Position numbers and translations under genes: made by a program
Assembly (NCBI RefSeq): GCF_000426565.1
Contig: NZ_KE384540.1
Span: forward strand, 62,001-126,000
Origin: Segatella albensis DSM 11370 = JCM 12258
Lineage (GTDB): Bacteria; Bacteroidota; Bacteroidia; Bacteroidales; Bacteroidaceae
DNA: 64,000 nucleotides
Reading direction: 5' to 3'
Notes under the pieces: generated by a model
Told to the model about the DNA's origin: nothing
Seen by the model: the letters and a program-made list of their open reading frames with translations, nothing else
The model's database searches: none
Shown: in pieces, positions 26,304-35,973 of the stretch
How positions within the stretch are numbered: the first letter of the stretch is position 1
How the letters are laid out: the number at the start of each line of letters is the position of its first letter

Positions 26304-27287
26304 TTACATTGCCGATGCTGCATAACTATCTACAATACCTAGGAGCCGTCTTTCTTTATCTGTAACTAGAACAGAATGAATCTTATGCTGATGCATGATA
26401 CGTTGAATTTCCGACAACTTTGTCTTTGCCGATACCATCTTAGGCTCTCGTGTCATAATGTCGCTTACACTGTGATTAAAGAACTCTGCCTGCCATTTTT
26501 CCATAGCTCTACGAATATCTCCATCAGTGATTAGTCCCATTACTTTATGATTATCATCCAGAGAGACACCCAAACCAAGCTTGCCTTTGCTCACGTGTAT
26601 GATAGCTTTTCCTAAACTCATATCGCTTGGGATGATAGGTAAATCTTCTGTACGCATCACATCTTCAGCTGTTGTGAGCAAGCGTTTGCCGAGTTCTCCT
26701 CCTGGATGGAACTGAGCGAAGTCGCGAGGCTTAAAGTTGCGTATTGTCATCAGAGCGATGGCCAAAGCATCACCCATAGCTAATGCCGCAGTAGTACTAC
26801 TTGTTGGAGCCAGATTCAGAGGACAAGCCTCTTTTTCTACATGTACTAAAATGTGTGCATTGCTATATTTTGCCAATAGAGATTCACTATTGCCCGTCAT
26901 AGAGATGATAGGTACATTCATATGGAGTACCATAGGGATAAATCTTAGTAACTCATCCGTCTGACCACTGTTTGACAGAGCCAGTACCACATCATCAGAT
27001 GTCATTACACCTAGGTCGCCATGATATACATCCAATGGGTTGATAAAGAAAGCTGGAGTACCTGTAGAGGCTAGGGTAGCAGCAATCTTTGCTCCCACAT
27101 TACCACTCTTACCAACACCAGTCACAATGATCTTACCATGACAGTGGAACATCATATCTACAGCCTTCTCGAAATTCCTATCCATCTGTGGAATCAGATC
27201 GAGGATGGCCTGAGCTTCGTCGCGCAGAGCCTGCTGACCATACTCAATAGTAGTTTTCAATCTATCTTCTATGTTATTGTTTGCCAT
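26304..27287 (-). CDS. kdsD: Arabinose-5-phosphate isomerase (KpsF/GutQ type)
   Basis: This enzyme interconverts ribulose-5-phosphate and arabinose-5-phosphate, the precursor of KDO. The 327-residue protein has an N-terminal SIS domain (VTGVGKSGNVGAKIAATLAS and LSNSGQTDELLRFIP). Two CBS domains follow (about 205-325; LGLGVSLDDNHKVMGLITDG and LVTDKERRLLGIVDSYA). It starts four bases after kdsA, so the two consecutive KDO-pathway enzymes are co-transcribed. Confidence 0.93.
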   Translation of the reverse strand: MANNNIEDRLKTTIEYGQQALRDEAQAILDLIPQMDRNFEKAVDMMFHCHGKIIVTGVGKSGNVGAKIAATLASTGTPAFFINPLDVYHGDLGVMTSDDVVLALSNSGQTDELLRFIPMVLHMNVPIISMTGNSESLLAKYSNAHILVHVEKEACPLNLAPTSSTTAALAMGDALAIALMTIRNFKPRDFAQFHPGGELGKRLLTTAEDVMRTEDLPIIPSDMSLGKAIIHVSKGKLGLGVSLDDNHKVMGLITDGDIRRAMEKWQAEFFNHSVSDIMTREPKMVSAKTKLSEIQRIMHQHKIHSVLVTDKERRLLGIVDSYAASAM

Positions 27288-27291
27288 TTGC

Positions 27292-28047
27292 TTAGTCTAT
27301 TAATTTCTTTACCAGTCCTTCAAGTTTATCTAATTCCAGCATGTTGGCAGCATCACTTTTGCCATTATCAGGATCTGGGTGAACCTCAAAGAAATAGCCA
27401 GTAGCGCCAAAAGCCTTAGCGGCCATCGCCATACTAGGTACGAATTTTCTGTCGCCAACGGTTTTGCCATCGCCAGCACTAGGACGCTGCACACTATGTG
27501 TACAATCCATGAGTACCGTAGGGACAATTTCCAGCATGTCAGGGATATTACGGAAATCGACTACTAGATTATTATATCCAAATGAGTTGCCACGCTCTGT
27601 GAGCCATACTTCAGCGGCACCACTTTCCTGTGCTTTCTGTACAGGATATCTCATGTCTCTTCCACTTAGGAACTGCGCTTTCTTGATATTTACGATAGCT
27701 CCTGTTTTGGCCGCAGCAACAAGTAAATCCGTCTGCCGGCAGAGGAATGCTGGTATCTGTAGCACATCGCACACCTGTCCAGCCTCTTTAGCTTGCCAAC
27801 TTTCGTGGATATCAGTAATGATGCGTAGTGCATATTTTTCTTTGATATCGCTGAGCATTTGTAGTCCCTTCTCAAGGCCAGGACCGCGGAATGAATGTAA
27901 AGATGTACGGTTGGCCTTATCGAAAGACGCTTTAAAGATGATATTAGTACCCAGATGCTTGTTGATTCCAACAAGTCGCTGAGCTACTGTGTCGAGCAGT
28001 TCCGCCGATTCTATCACGCACGGTCCTGCGATAATTACTGGTTTCAT
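27292..28047 (-). CDS. kdsA: 3-deoxy-8-phosphooctulonate (KDO-8-phosphate) synthase
   Basis: KdsA condenses arabinose-5-phosphate with phosphoenolpyruvate. The protein of about 251 residues begins MKPVIIAGPCVIESAELL and has IIFKASFDKANRTS, GLQMLSDIKEKYALRIITDI and DCTHSVQRPS. The frame is open to an ATG at 28056, but that codon overlaps the -7 box; ATG 28047 is at the predicted transcription start. It is first in an apparent unit with kdsD, the phospholipase-D-like gene and the LuxR gene. Confidence 0.94.
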   Translation of the reverse strand: MKPVIIAGPCVIESAELLDTVAQRLVGINKHLGTNIIFKASFDKANRTSLHSFRGPGLEKGLQMLSDIKEKYALRIITDIHESWQAKEAGQVCDVLQIPAFLCRQTDLLVAAAKTGAIVNIKKAQFLSGRDMRYPVQKAQESGAAEVWLTERGNSFGYNNLVVDFRNIPDMLEIVPTVLMDCTHSVQRPSAGDGKTVGDRKFVPSMAMAAKAFGATGYFFEVHPDPDNGKSDAANMLELDKLEGLVKKLID

Positions 28048-28053
28048 ATTTTG

Positions 28054-28085
28054 CAAAGATATAAAAAAATACTTGTTCCGCCAAA
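28054..28085 (-). promoter_or_regulatory. Promoter of the kdsA unit
   Basis: Minus-strand TATCTTTG (28054-28061) with TTTG (28082-28085) 20 bases upstream. It begins right at the end of the mscS gene and predicts a leaderless kdsA mRNA. Confidence 0.78.
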
Positions 28086-28086
28086 T

Positions 28087-30495
28087 CTATTGGTCATTGG
28101 AGGAGTTCTTTGTTATTTTCGATATGTCAGGAGATGCCTGTTTGATTGTTATTTCGCGCTGAGGGAATGGAATCTCAATACCATTCTTATTGAACACATT
28201 ATATATACATTCCATGACTTCTGCATCAGCAATTGCCTGATTGAGCACGTTTACCCAAACAAGGATGCGTAGGGTGATGCAACTATCATCGAAACTCTTC
28301 AGTAACACCTTTACCCCCTTCGTATGGTTGATACTTTTGAGTTTGCTCACATTTTCGATGATAATTTTTTTCACATTCTCAATGTTAGTTCCATAGGCCA
28401 CACCAACTTCTAGGATATCCAGCTCATAGCCATGGTTCTTGGTCATGTTACGATAGTTCTTTGTGAAGAGTTGTGAGTTTTGGAATGCCATTACCGAGCC
28501 ATCCAATGCTTCAAGCATTGTTGATGTATAAGTGATACTGCTCACGCGTCCACGTACTCCATCACATACAATGTAGTCGCCTATCTTGATACGTCCTGCC
28601 ATTAGCGAGATGCCATAATAGATGTTTTCGAGGATATCCTTCATGGCAAAACCGATACCTGTTGATAGACCACCTGAGATGACAACAAACCATGTGTAAG
28701 ACACGTTACAGATAGCTACGCTAATGAGGAGCCATGTACCCCAAGTGAGTACTTGTAGTACATTCTTTGTCATAGTGTACCTACTGTCGCTTGTTGTCGG
28801 ATCTATCATTTCAAAATGCAACTTCATAAATGCATCTGCCGTGTGGTTGATGTATCTGAAAATATAGAATAGCACCACTACTGTGAGCAAGTTCCAGAGA
28901 TTAAATGAAATCTGTTTGAAGTTTACGTATTTGTGATCGAGAATTCCCCATACAGCATCGCTCAGGTTGAATACCTCTGCAGCCCAATAGATAGAAAGTA
29001 CGATAGTGCCCAGTGCGGCTATAGGCAACAGAAGATGTAATAGCAGATTGAAGAACCATTTATGTCGAATGTCTTTTTCTTCTAGTTTATGACGAGAAGC
29101 AAATGCCATAAGCCATCCTCTGAAGAAAGTGATTGTGAGGATACATGTGAGTTGCATCACCCACCAGATAACGATGATTACACTAAAGAAAGTCCATCCC
29201 ATCCATCCTGATAAGGTAGAACCGATGATGACGATGAGCGATACCCACGTATAATACATATCCGTTTTAGGCACATTTTTTTTCTGTCGGCAAATTACGC
29301 TCCATTGCCATAATGAGCAGAGTAGTAGGATAGGAGGGAAAATAAGATTGATAAGTGTGTTTGGAATCAGTACGATTCTAAATACGATGACAATGAATCC
29401 TATCACGAGTAGCGGACTGTAGATTCGGAATGCACTCATGATTTGTTTTGCCTTTACACGGAGCAACAGCGAGAGTAGAATCATTCCCAGCAACCAAGTG
29501 TATTGTACGAGCAGACCGCACGCCATGATTATGAAATTCTGTTGTACGGTAGCGCGGATTATTCCTAGAATAATGGCAAATGTAATCACCGTCATTGCCA
29601 TGATGATGCATCGGCGGCGTATCATAAATTCTTCCTTGATATGTGAAAATCTCTCGCTTTTCAGAATTCGCGTAAGAATTACCTTGATGACTACAATGTT
29701 CAGAATGATAGACACCAGTGCATAAAATATGATGATTGTAAATAGCATGAAGATGATTCTCACATCCCATTGCGACACCATGTGTCCAACACTTCCTATC
29801 GGTTTATATTTGGTCGTTACATCTTCGCTGGTTTGTTTCCATTGTCTTCCCAACGAAGCCAACGTCTGCAAATAGTTACCGTCGGCGTTTGAAAATATAC
29901 TGTTTTGGATGTCTGCATATCTGCGCACAGCATAATCGTTGAGATATTTTAAACGTTTTTCCGTGAGTTCATAATAATGTTGATAGTCCATTAATTGCTG
30001 TCCGTTTTCGGCCAGCGTTCTCCTGATATTGATAGCAAGTGCAAGACAACAAGCCCTATCGGTTTTCGTCTTTTCCGACATATAATCTACCTGCATTGTG
30101 CGCAGATTTTCGATGAGAGAATCGAGGCGTCCCACCTCAATCCTGTTTTTTCGCAGAATCTTTTGGAAAGGAATGGTCTTTTTCTTAAACTTGCGATAAG
30201 CCTCTGTAGCTTGATGGCAAGCATAAGTCAACTCAAACACATATCCACTCTTTTGTGAATACAGCATCATCGTATTCTGGTCGGCCTGATTCATCACTTC
30301 GATCAGTTCCTTTACCATCTGTTGATTATACTGTTTGATGTTTTTGCTTCGTTTTTCTAAGTCGATATGATAGTTTGACAGTTCGTTGCGAAGCACGAAT
30401 AAAGTGGTGTCGAGATTGCCCTCTTTCAGCACTGCATGGCTTGGAAGAGCTAAGGCAATGACCATTAGAAATAGTAAAAAGATTCTTTTCTTCAT
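28087..30495 (-). CDS. Mechanosensitive ion channel (MscS family), long form
   Basis: This protein of about 802 residues has a signal-like N-terminus (MKKRIFLLFLMVIALALPSHA) and a large helical periplasmic region (about residues 25-220). About ten membrane helices follow (245-640). The MscS pore helix and beta domain come next (SGGLSTGIGFAMKDILENIY, then GRIKIGDYIVCDGVRGRV). The C-terminus is the alpha/beta vestibule. Such MscK/YnaI-like long forms release osmolytes under tension. A GTG at 30504 is in frame, but ATG 30495 is preferred. The gene has its own -7 box. Confidence 0.88.
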   Translation of the reverse strand: MKKRIFLLFLMVIALALPSHAVLKEGNLDTTLFVLRNELSNYHIDLEKRSKNIKQYNQQMVKELIEVMNQADQNTMMLYSQKSGYVFELTYACHQATEAYRKFKKKTIPFQKILRKNRIEVGRLDSLIENLRTMQVDYMSEKTKTDRACCLALAINIRRTLAENGQQLMDYQHYYELTEKRLKYLNDYAVRRYADIQNSIFSNADGNYLQTLASLGRQWKQTSEDVTTKYKPIGSVGHMVSQWDVRIIFMLFTIIIFYALVSIILNIVVIKVILTRILKSERFSHIKEEFMIRRRCIIMAMTVITFAIILGIIRATVQQNFIIMACGLLVQYTWLLGMILLSLLLRVKAKQIMSAFRIYSPLLVIGFIVIVFRIVLIPNTLINLIFPPILLLCSLWQWSVICRQKKNVPKTDMYYTWVSLIVIIGSTLSGWMGWTFFSVIIVIWWVMQLTCILTITFFRGWLMAFASRHKLEEKDIRHKWFFNLLLHLLLPIAALGTIVLSIYWAAEVFNLSDAVWGILDHKYVNFKQISFNLWNLLTVVVLFYIFRYINHTADAFMKLHFEMIDPTTSDSRYTMTKNVLQVLTWGTWLLISVAICNVSYTWFVVISGGLSTGIGFAMKDILENIYYGISLMAGRIKIGDYIVCDGVRGRVSSITYTSTMLEALDGSVMAFQNSQLFTKNYRNMTKNHGYELDILEVGVAYGTNIENVKKIIIENVSKLKSINHTKGVKVLLKSFDDSCITLRILVWVNVLNQAIADAEVMECIYNVFNKNGIEIPFPQREITIKQASPDISKITKNSSNDQ

Positions 30496-30515
30496 AATCT
30501 GCACATTATAGTGTG

Positions 30516-30523
30516 CAAAGATA
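30516..30523 (-). promoter_or_regulatory. -7 box for the mscS-like gene
   Basis: Minus-strand TATCTTTG, about 21 bases before the start codon. The -33 element is unclear. Confidence 0.5.
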
Positions 30524-30568
30524 CTTAATTTTTATGGCAGATAGTGCTCTTTAAAGCAGAAATTTAGT

Positions 30569-30576
30569 TATTTTTG
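30569..30576 (+). promoter_or_regulatory. -7 box for the BadF-type kinase gene
   Basis: TATTTTTG, 17 bases before ATG 30593. No clear -33 element at the usual spacing. Confidence 0.5.
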
Positions 30577-30592
30577 CAGCGACTAAGCAAAA

Positions 30593-31465
30593 ATGATGTA
30601 TAATAATATGGAAATTCTAATAGCTGATAGTGGAAGCACCAAGACCGATTGGGCATTAGTTTCTCATGATGGTACCTATCGCCTTGCTCATACTCAAGGT
30701 ATCAATCCTATTCACCAGTCGCGTGAAGAGATAGAACATATCTTGCGTGATGAACTCTGTCCTCAATTTAGTTTTGAGCAACTTTCTGGTGTATATTTTT
30801 ATGGTAGTGGATGTGCCCCTACTCAACAGCCTTTGGTGTGCGAAGTTCTTGCTACAGTATTTCCAGAAGCTTCTACCATCAAGGCATATGGAGATTTGCT
30901 CGGTGCCGCTCGTGCCGTATGTAATAATCATGAAGGTATAGCTTGTATTCTGGGTACAGGAGCTAATAGTTGTCTTTATGATGGAACCACGATAGTAAAG
31001 AATACTCCACCGCTTGGTTATATTCTTGGTGATGAGGGAAGTGGTGCTGTACTGGGGCGGAACTTTCTCAATGCAATCTTTAAGGGATTTCTTTCAGAAT
31101 CGTTGCGTGATGAATATCTCGTTTGGTCAAATCTTACTTATGGTGACATTATCCAGAAAGTTTATCGACAGCCAATGGGTAACCGCTTTCTGGCTTCAAT
31201 AGCTCCATTTATAGCCGAACATCTTGATGATGCCCAACTTCAGCAACTTGTAGCTAATAACTTCCGTGATTTCTTCGACCGCAATCTTGTGCAATATTCA
31301 GGCACACAGAAGGTGGGATTTGTTGGCAGTATCGCTTATCATTTTGCCAATATTCTTCGTTCTGTAGCCAAAGAGAAAGGTTATGAGATTACGGTCATCG
31401 AACGTTCTCCTATTTTGCGACTCGTCCGTTATCATAGTCGGATTGATTTTGGTATATCAGAGTAA
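30593..31465 (+). CDS. BadF/BadG-type ATPase, probable N-acetylglucosamine kinase-like protein
   Basis: This 290-residue protein has the ASKHA fold. The phosphate-1 loop reads ILIADSGSTKTDWALV near residue 8, the phosphate-2 region CILGTGANSCLYDG, and the adjoining segment LGYILGDEGSGAVLG. FVGSIAYHFANIL lies in the adenosine-binding region. Related Bacteroidota proteins are annotated as BadF-type ATPases and eukaryotic relatives phosphorylate N-acetylglucosamine. Substrate assignment is inference. ATG 30608 (MEILIADSG) is an alternative start. It is monocistronic and convergent with the haem-lyase gene. Confidence 0.8.
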   Translation: MMYNNMEILIADSGSTKTDWALVSHDGTYRLAHTQGINPIHQSREEIEHILRDELCPQFSFEQLSGVYFYGSGCAPTQQPLVCEVLATVFPEASTIKAYGDLLGAARAVCNNHEGIACILGTGANSCLYDGTTIVKNTPPLGYILGDEGSGAVLGRNFLNAIFKGFLSESLRDEYLVWSNLTYGDIIQKVYRQPMGNRFLASIAPFIAEHLDDAQLQQLVANNFRDFFDRNLVQYSGTQKVGFVGSIAYHFANILRSVAKEKGYEITVIERSPILRLVRYHSRIDFGISE

Positions 31466-31485
31466 CCTTCCGATTTACGTCACTT

Positions 31486-32643
31486 CTAAAGGTTGTATGT
31501 GTGCAAACTCGTTGCCTGAGCAGTTGGAAGGTAATTGATGCCCCACCAGCACATCTGCAACAGTATGAAACAGAAAATGAGCAGCAAACATGCCCATTTA
31601 GGATTTCCAGATTTACCGATGCGCAAGTGTATATACATGAGATAGCCCAGCCATGTGGTAGCTGCCCATGTCTCCTTAGGATCCCAGTTCCAATAGTGTC
31701 CCCAAGCCTCTTTTGCCCAAAGTGCTCCCATCAGCATTCCAAGTGTCATTAATGCCAGTCCTGCGTTTACCAGATTGTCGGTAATATAGAGTTGTCTTAG
31801 AGTGGGGCTTTTGCGTAACATTAGTACTATAGCTATTGCCGTTGCAACTCCCAGCATGGTATAGGCGACTATATAAGCTGCTATGTGTGGCGCAAACCAT
31901 CGACTTTGTAGTGCAGGCATCAGATGTTCTTGTTGCAGTGTCTCCATACTAAAAGTAGCTATGCCAAATCCAACAATGGCTATAGTTGGCAGCCAATGCT
32001 GCCACGTTTCTCCTTTCATGTTGAAGAGCATCAGCAGTGCGCCCGCCATCAGCAGAAAAAAGCCCACATATACGGCCGAAAGCCAAGGGTCGCTTATCGC
32101 CTCGAAGACACTTAGAAATTTTCCATTGCCAATAGTCTCGTAACTATACTGATACAGTAGCCAGCCATCCACCTTACATGGATGGTTCACCTCGATAGCT
32201 TCTTGTCGATCAGGATTATTCTCAGAAGTAATCGTCAGGTGTGAACGATATTGCCGTGGTGTATGTTCCGGCAGATATTCCTCTAATTCAAATCTGTTTA
32301 ATTTTATACCGAAAGGCATCATCATCACCCGATTACTGTCATCTAAGGCCTGCCATGTGGTCTGTCCCTCAGCGCAGTATATTTTTACCCGCTTTATATA
32401 ATTTTGACCTATAAAGGCGCTTGTTAGCACGAGTAACAATCCGAGATGACTCAGCGTTGCACCCATTTTCTTCCATCTCCAATGCTTAAATTGCTTCACA
32501 AGAGTCTCGGTAATAATCAAGCCCATCCATAGATATGCAACCACGAACAACCATCCGCAGTTCATATTTGTTAGACCCTTTATGAGGGTCATCAGCGTTG
32601 CCGCCGTTATAGCTAGTACTGCTGTACTATATTTTTTCCGCAT
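31486..32643 (-). CDS. Compact cytochrome c biogenesis protein (ResB/CcsB-like part fused to CcsA)
   Basis: This 385-residue membrane protein looks like a very short CcsBA haem lyase. Residues 1-215 have paired helices and a soluble ResB-like stretch. Residues 220-385 form the CcsA core with the tryptophan-rich WWD motif (WAKEAWGHYWNWDPKETWA). Conserved His candidates flank it: one in RWFAPHIAAYIVAY and one near the end in SLHTYNL. The family attaches haem to CxxCH motifs at the outer face of the inner membrane. It lies 56 bases after a gene for a lipoprotein with a CxxCH motif, its likely client. Standard CcsBA proteins are about twice as long. Confidence 0.83.
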   Translation of the reverse strand: MRKKYSTAVLAITAATLMTLIKGLTNMNCGWLFVVAYLWMGLIITETLVKQFKHWRWKKMGATLSHLGLLLVLTSAFIGQNYIKRVKIYCAEGQTTWQALDDSNRVMMMPFGIKLNRFELEEYLPEHTPRQYRSHLTITSENNPDRQEAIEVNHPCKVDGWLLYQYSYETIGNGKFLSVFEAISDPWLSAVYVGFFLLMAGALLMLFNMKGETWQHWLPTIAIVGFGIATFSMETLQQEHLMPALQSRWFAPHIAAYIVAYTMLGVATAIAIVLMLRKSPTLRQLYITDNLVNAGLALMTLGMLMGALWAKEAWGHYWNWDPKETWAATTWLGYLMYIHLRIGKSGNPKWACLLLIFCFILLQMCWWGINYLPTAQATSLHTYNL

Positions 32644-32699
32644 AGGATCCGGTATTATATAACATTGGTATGTTGATGAAATTAACTACGTATGCAGAT

Positions 32700-34169
32700 T
32701 TATTTTCTGATAGTTACTTGTATTCTGTCTTTTTTCAATTGTCGTTGTGCTTCTCTTACATCAAATTCTACTTTTGTTTTCGTAAAATCAGGCACATTAT
32801 AAGCCTTAAAGAGCTTATGATAATATTCCCATGGATTTTTCTGAGGAAGCAAGAAGGGTTTGGTGGCATGCCCTTTGTCATCGATGCTCGAGAAATATAG
32901 TTTGGTGTATACCCCATCGCCTCGTTTGCTAGAGAAGACAAACCATCGGCTGTTACTATTCCAGTTGTGATAACTTTCAGAACATCGGCTGTTCACGGTT
33001 ATAAGTGGCCAACTCTGTCGCGTCTTGAGATTCATGATCCAAAGATCTGCATCAGGTTGCACGATGGAGAAATTACTTCTGCTGCATTTTGTGAACATCA
33101 ACCATTTACCATCGTAGGACGGGCGTGCATGGAGATAACTGGAATTCGTTTTCTGACCATTCAGCAGAGTGTCCACTTTGGATCCAAAAGTTCCGGTCTT
33201 TGCGTTGAAAGGAATGGCGACCAGACTGCATTTCACTTTCAGATATTCAGTAGGGACATCACAGGCTTTCGATGTACTGTAATACATTGTTTTTCCGTCT
33301 GCCGAGAAAGCTGGGAATATTTCAAGCCAGTCAGGTGTCTGTAGTTTATCGTCGAGAATAAGTTCTCCAGTTTTTGTGTCAAATAATATGATATTTCCGA
33401 AATTGTGGAATACCTCTATAGGTTGATGCCTGCCTACAAAGAAACTCTGTCGTACATCATTGGTAGAGTAGGCGATATATCTTCCTTCTGGATGCCAGTA
33501 AGCATAACTGCCAGCCGCTTTTGTAGAGTCAGTCTTGGTGTTGTACCATTTTTGTACGCCATCAATCTGTACAAGTGTACCACCATGTTCACTTCGCATC
33601 TGACTGGTGAACATTTTCGGGTCCGTATGATTGGGTGTGTGGCAGTTGATGCAATTTCCCGGTACAGCTTTCTCTTCAAGAATAGCGGTCTCGTCGAAAT
33701 TGTGTATGTTTCGCTGGTAGATACCTATTTCTCCACCGACCTCATAACCAGGCGGAATTAGACGATAGGTCACTCCATAATCATCGAGTCGGTAAGGACT
33801 TACATGTAAAAAGAAATCCTTATATTGAGTCCATTTCCCATTTCTTTCTACACATACCGTCACGCGGATGCTGCTTCCGGCATTAAGTTGTGTAAGTTGA
33901 TGCCACTCATCAATATCGAAATCAGCATAGTCACCATTCGAATGAATCTCGCCTCCTTTTTCCCCTTTCAGTACGACATCCACAGCGTCTGTTCTGCCCA
34001 CGATGTTGAAGTTGAGTGGCGCAATATCTACAGGAATCGTGACGTCCGTGTAGTCTGGAAAAATGACAGGCAGACGGTTTACTGTTGTAACATTCTCTGG
34101 CAAGTTGGTACAAGCCGTGAACCCATAGAATGCTAGTAATACGAAAAAGAAATATATATATCGTTTCAT
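32700..34169 (-). CDS. Lipoprotein TolB-like beta-propeller with a single c-type haem motif
   Basis: This 489-residue protein has a lipoprotein signal (hydrophobic run ending FYGFTAC, Cys20). An N-terminal beta region of about 130 residues is followed by the haem-attachment motif CINCH inside VPGNCINCHTPNHTDPKMF. WD40/PD40-like propeller repeats follow (AYWHPEGRYIAYSTND, FPAFSADGKTMYYSTSK, RPSYDGKWLMFTKC, WNSNSRWFVFSSKRGDG). The haem would be attached by the neighbouring CcsA-like protein. An outer-membrane or periplasmic electron-transfer or haem-sensing role is inferred. It is the middle gene of a three-gene unit. Confidence 0.82.
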   Translation of the reverse strand: MKRYIYFFFVLLAFYGFTACTNLPENVTTVNRLPVIFPDYTDVTIPVDIAPLNFNIVGRTDAVDVVLKGEKGGEIHSNGDYADFDIDEWHQLTQLNAGSSIRVTVCVERNGKWTQYKDFFLHVSPYRLDDYGVTYRLIPPGYEVGGEIGIYQRNIHNFDETAILEEKAVPGNCINCHTPNHTDPKMFTSQMRSEHGGTLVQIDGVQKWYNTKTDSTKAAGSYAYWHPEGRYIAYSTNDVRQSFFVGRHQPIEVFHNFGNIILFDTKTGELILDDKLQTPDWLEIFPAFSADGKTMYYSTSKACDVPTEYLKVKCSLVAIPFNAKTGTFGSKVDTLLNGQKTNSSYLHARPSYDGKWLMFTKCSRSNFSIVQPDADLWIMNLKTRQSWPLITVNSRCSESYHNWNSNSRWFVFSSKRGDGVYTKLYFSSIDDKGHATKPFLLPQKNPWEYYHKLFKAYNVPDFTKTKVEFDVREAQRQLKKDRIQVTIRK

Positions 34170-34179
34170 ACTATTATAC

Positions 34180-35784
34180 TTAATTGTTCTTACTCATCAT
34201 TTGCCTTACGTAAATGCCATAGCGCGATGACGAATCCATGCCTTGACTTTGAATGAATCTTATGGCATCCTGATATCCCATCGGCATCGACATATATCCT
34301 CCGTAACTCTCTACAAATCGCATATAGTTCATGAAGCCATCGTAATCACCTTTTAGTAACATCCCACCCATGAAGTAATCCAGTGCCAATTTGTTGTCGG
34401 TATGGTCGGCAAACAATTGCCCGAACATCTTTTCTATCTCTGGATAACTATATAGATAGTCTTTCTTGAAGTGGAATTTTCGCATCTGTCCCCACACGGG
34501 ATGATTAGCAATCATCGTCTCATGGTTCAGATAGTCCTCAGCCTCTTGTGCCCATGAACGATAGAATAGCGACTGTTTCAATAAGTCGATATGTTTTTGA
34601 GCTATTAGATAACGACCATTGACAATATAACATTCTGTGATTCTCTGTTCGAGTCTACCACTCTTCCGAGCATTAAGGATAGACTCCTGTAAGTCGGAAA
34701 AGTATCGCAAGGCTGAATTGACCATACCAAGACGGAAGAAAGTCTCGGCCGAAATCATGTTGGAGAAATTATCGCGTACAGGAGGCATAATCATCGCATC
34801 GGTGCCCGACTGGTAAAAGTCGAACATGCGGTCTGCTAATTGTCGGGTCATACCTAAAGCCAGATTAATACTCTCACTGCTGAAGGCACAATGAGGTTGA
34901 TAGTTTTCGGCTCTTGAGATGATCTCTTCCCATTTCTCTTGTCGTACTAGCATATCGTCTTTAAGTAGTTCATAATTGTCTTTATCGAATCCTGTGAAAA
35001 TGGCAAGGAGAAGTATGATGAATGCCCCCAACATCGATGTTGCGTGTACGATTCTACTATTCAGCCTGTTGGTATATTGTGAAAATACGATGACGAGAAA
35101 TGCAACGATGGCAACTAAATATAAGAGTAAAGGAGCGAGCGTCTCGTCTCTGTAGTAGTTGATCCCGAAGTGTACACGCTGCAAAGGCCATTGACGTAAT
35201 ATCGTGATATATGCTCCTAGCTGTATACCTATTATATATAAACAATACAACCATGACCATCTGCTGCGACTCTTGAAACATCGTATGGCAACGTATATCC
35301 ACACCAAGGCACCCATAGCCCAGAATAATAGGGGAATGAGTATCAAGTCAGCAAGAATATGAAGGTGGCGGAAATAATATGCTGCATAGAGAATTATGAT
35401 AAGGGCGACAAAGAATGAGAACAAGACGTTTTGATTACCTAAGGCCCATATCGAAAGAAGGGAAGGTAGGAAACTCAAGATTAGAAGACGTTTGTCACTC
35501 AGTAAGAATACAGCATGCTGGAGCGATAGAAGAAGTAAACCAATGATAAGACTTCCAAGCCATGAGTAATAAAAAAATTGTACGAGAAATTCAGATATGT
35601 AGTCAGCCAATCCGCCTGCAATAGCTATTCTGCTATATAAATAATCAGAGGAAAAAAGAAACAACTGATTTTGCTCATGATAATTTAAATATTCAGGATG
35701 GCATATATCCCAAAAGAGAAATACGAATGCTAAAAATAATACCCTGATGAGTATTCCCCTATGTTTAACAAAGAGAGTTTTCAT
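34180..35784 (-). CDS. Membrane protein with C-terminal helical-repeat domain (DUF6057-like)
   Basis: This 534-residue protein has roughly ten hydrophobic helices in residues 10-260 (starting LIRVLFLAFVFLFWDI). The C-terminal soluble region (about 275-534) is predicted helical and TPR-like: MVNSALRYFSDLQESIL and DNKLALDYFMGGMLLKGDYD. I recall similar Bacteroidales proteins as DUF6057, but am not certain. It starts the unit with the haem-lipoprotein (10-base gap) and the haem-lyase gene, so a joint role is likely. No catalytic motif is seen. Confidence 0.72.
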   Translation of the reverse strand: MKTLFVKHRGILIRVLFLAFVFLFWDICHPEYLNYHEQNQLFLFSSDYLYSRIAIAGGLADYISEFLVQFFYYSWLGSLIIGLLLLSLQHAVFLLSDKRLLILSFLPSLLSIWALGNQNVLFSFFVALIIILYAAYYFRHLHILADLILIPLLFWAMGALVWIYVAIRCFKSRSRWSWLYCLYIIGIQLGAYITILRQWPLQRVHFGINYYRDETLAPLLLYLVAIVAFLVIVFSQYTNRLNSRIVHATSMLGAFIILLLAIFTGFDKDNYELLKDDMLVRQEKWEEIISRAENYQPHCAFSSESINLALGMTRQLADRMFDFYQSGTDAMIMPPVRDNFSNMISAETFFRLGMVNSALRYFSDLQESILNARKSGRLEQRITECYIVNGRYLIAQKHIDLLKQSLFYRSWAQEAEDYLNHETMIANHPVWGQMRKFHFKKDYLYSYPEIEKMFGQLFADHTDNKLALDYFMGGMLLKGDYDGFMNYMRFVESYGGYMSMPMGYQDAIRFIQSQGMDSSSRYGIYVRQMMSKNN

Positions 35785-35816
35785 TGGTAGGTTTCTATAT
35801 TAAGTTAATTTGAGTG

Positions 35817-35824
35817 CAAAGATA
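35817..35824 (-). promoter_or_regulatory. -7 box for the haem-lipoprotein unit
   Basis: Minus-strand TATCTTTG, about 33 bases before the start codon at 35784. The -33 region is weak. Confidence 0.5.
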
Positions 35825-35973
35825 CACTTTTATCTTGTAATAACGGCGAAAAGTTAAAAAATATATTAGTTATATTCTAAAGTTCTTACAAAGAATTGTA
35901 GGAATATAAAATAAAATAAAGATTCTAACGTTTCTATATAGATAGACTTGTAGAAACTATATAAATAATAAGA

